This document shows, piece after piece, positions 6,480-6,956 of a DNA stretch of 6,956 nt. The position numbers and the translations under genes are program-made. The stretch is from Bryobacterales bacterium (GTDB lineage Bacteria > Acidobacteriota > Terriglobia > Bryobacterales > Bryobacteraceae). Where the stretch lies: positions 1 through 6,956 of the forward strand of contig JAUZEU010000777.1 of NCBI GenBank assembly GCA_030838885.1. The letters are read 5' to 3'. The notes under the pieces were generated by a model. That model was given only the letters and a program-made list of their open reading frames with translations. It had not been told where the DNA came from and made no database searches. Positions within the stretch are counted from its first letter, which is position 1. Each line of letters starts with the position of its first letter.

Positions 6480-6956
6480 GTGATATCCCCGATGAGTAAC
6501 CCTATGTCACGCCTCGCGCTCCGATTCGCATTCGTCCTGTCCGTTATTGCTCTGCCCATCGTTCCGGCGCTGGCCCAGCCTTCCCCCGTTTCCCACGGAA
6601 AGGAATTCGTGATTCATGCCTTCCATAAAGAGAAACTGGGCGGCGAACTCGAATGCAACATGTGCCACGTGGCGGTGAAGCAAGGGTCTGTCACCCTCAA
6701 ACGCCCCGGACACGACCAGTGCATGACGTGCCACAGTGACGACTTTAATGAAGATCTGAAGCAACTTGTCTGTGCGCAATGTCATTCCAGCTTTCCGCCT
6801 GGTGGAGCGGAGGATCTGGTTCCCTTCCCCCGATATCAGGGCACCAGAGCGATCCTGTTTGAGTTCTCGCACGCAAAGCACGTGGACCAGAAAGCGCGCG
6901 TGGACGCAAAGACCGGCTTCCGCTCCGATTGCACCTTCTGCCATAAGTTCGATAAG
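6480..6956 (+). CDS. Secreted multihaem cytochrome c, c3/c7-like (C-terminus cut by window edge)
   Basis: 159 codons are visible with no stop. The N-terminus is a signal peptide: Arg11 and Arg15, hydrophobic RFAFVLSVIALPIVPALA, cleavage after Ala32. Four CxxCH sites follow at C59-H63, C81-H85, C98-H102 and C151-H155. Histidines placed ahead of them (H46, H49, H78, H131, H134; e.g. FSHAKHVD before the fourth site) are candidates for distal ligands. Such bis-His packing in a short chain is typical of small cytochrome c3/c7-type carriers. The function would be periplasmic electron shuttling, presumably to or from the partners encoded upstream; the cluster context is the only support for that. 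The start could be GTG 6480 (best ribosome site), ATG 6492 or ATG 6504; all three keep the signal peptide. The total haem number cannot be known from this window. Confidence 0.88.
   Translation, partial: MISPMSNPMSRLALRFAFVLSVIALPIVPALAQPSPVSHGKEFVIHAFHKEKLGGELECNMCHVAVKQGSVTLKRPGHDQCMTCHSDDFNEDLKQLVCAQCHSSFPPGGAEDLVPFPRYQGTRAILFEFSHAKHVDQKARVDAKTGFRSDCTFCHKFDK

Overview
The window (about 57% G+C by eye, genes closely packed) comes from a Gram-negative bacterium with a respiratory lifestyle: it encodes secreted multihaem c-type cytochromes, an apparent outer-membrane beta-barrel, and an NADH-oxidising flavoprotein. The fused NuoE-NuoF architecture and this mix of secreted cytochromes, a TPR protein and a barrel remind me of Acidobacteriota (Solibacter/Bryobacter-like soil organisms). 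That placement is inference from gene style, not from a marker gene.

Layout. (1) Positions 1-1662, minus strand: a single open frame carrying a complete NuoE-like [2Fe-2S] thioredoxin-fold domain followed by a NuoF (NADH/FMN/[4Fe-4S]) domain. It runs off the left edge with its last visible residues in a CPAGVC motif, so a C-terminal extension probably lies outside. (2) Positions 1663-1824: an AT-rich divergent intergenic region with two short palindromes and candidate promoters. (3) Positions 1825-6956, plus strand: a four-gene run. It consists of a 713-residue pentahaem cytochrome c, a 274-residue secreted TPR-type protein that starts inside the previous stop codon, a 538-residue beta-barrel protein ending in an aromatic residue, and a further cytochrome c (at least four haems) cut by the right edge.

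How they may work together. The plus-strand run has the ingredients of a porin-cytochrome electron conduit: secreted haem proteins, an outer-membrane barrel and a small secreted helper protein. The general logic resembles Mtr/Pio and Geobacter Omb-Oma-Omc or Ext systems, but I do not recognise these proteins as members of any of those families. The NuoEF protein is transcribed in the opposite direction and belongs to a separate unit (complex I, or a soluble NADH-linked hydrogenase or formate dehydrogenase) whose other subunits must lie to the left. No tRNA, rRNA, mobile element, CRISPR array or clear terminator is visible.
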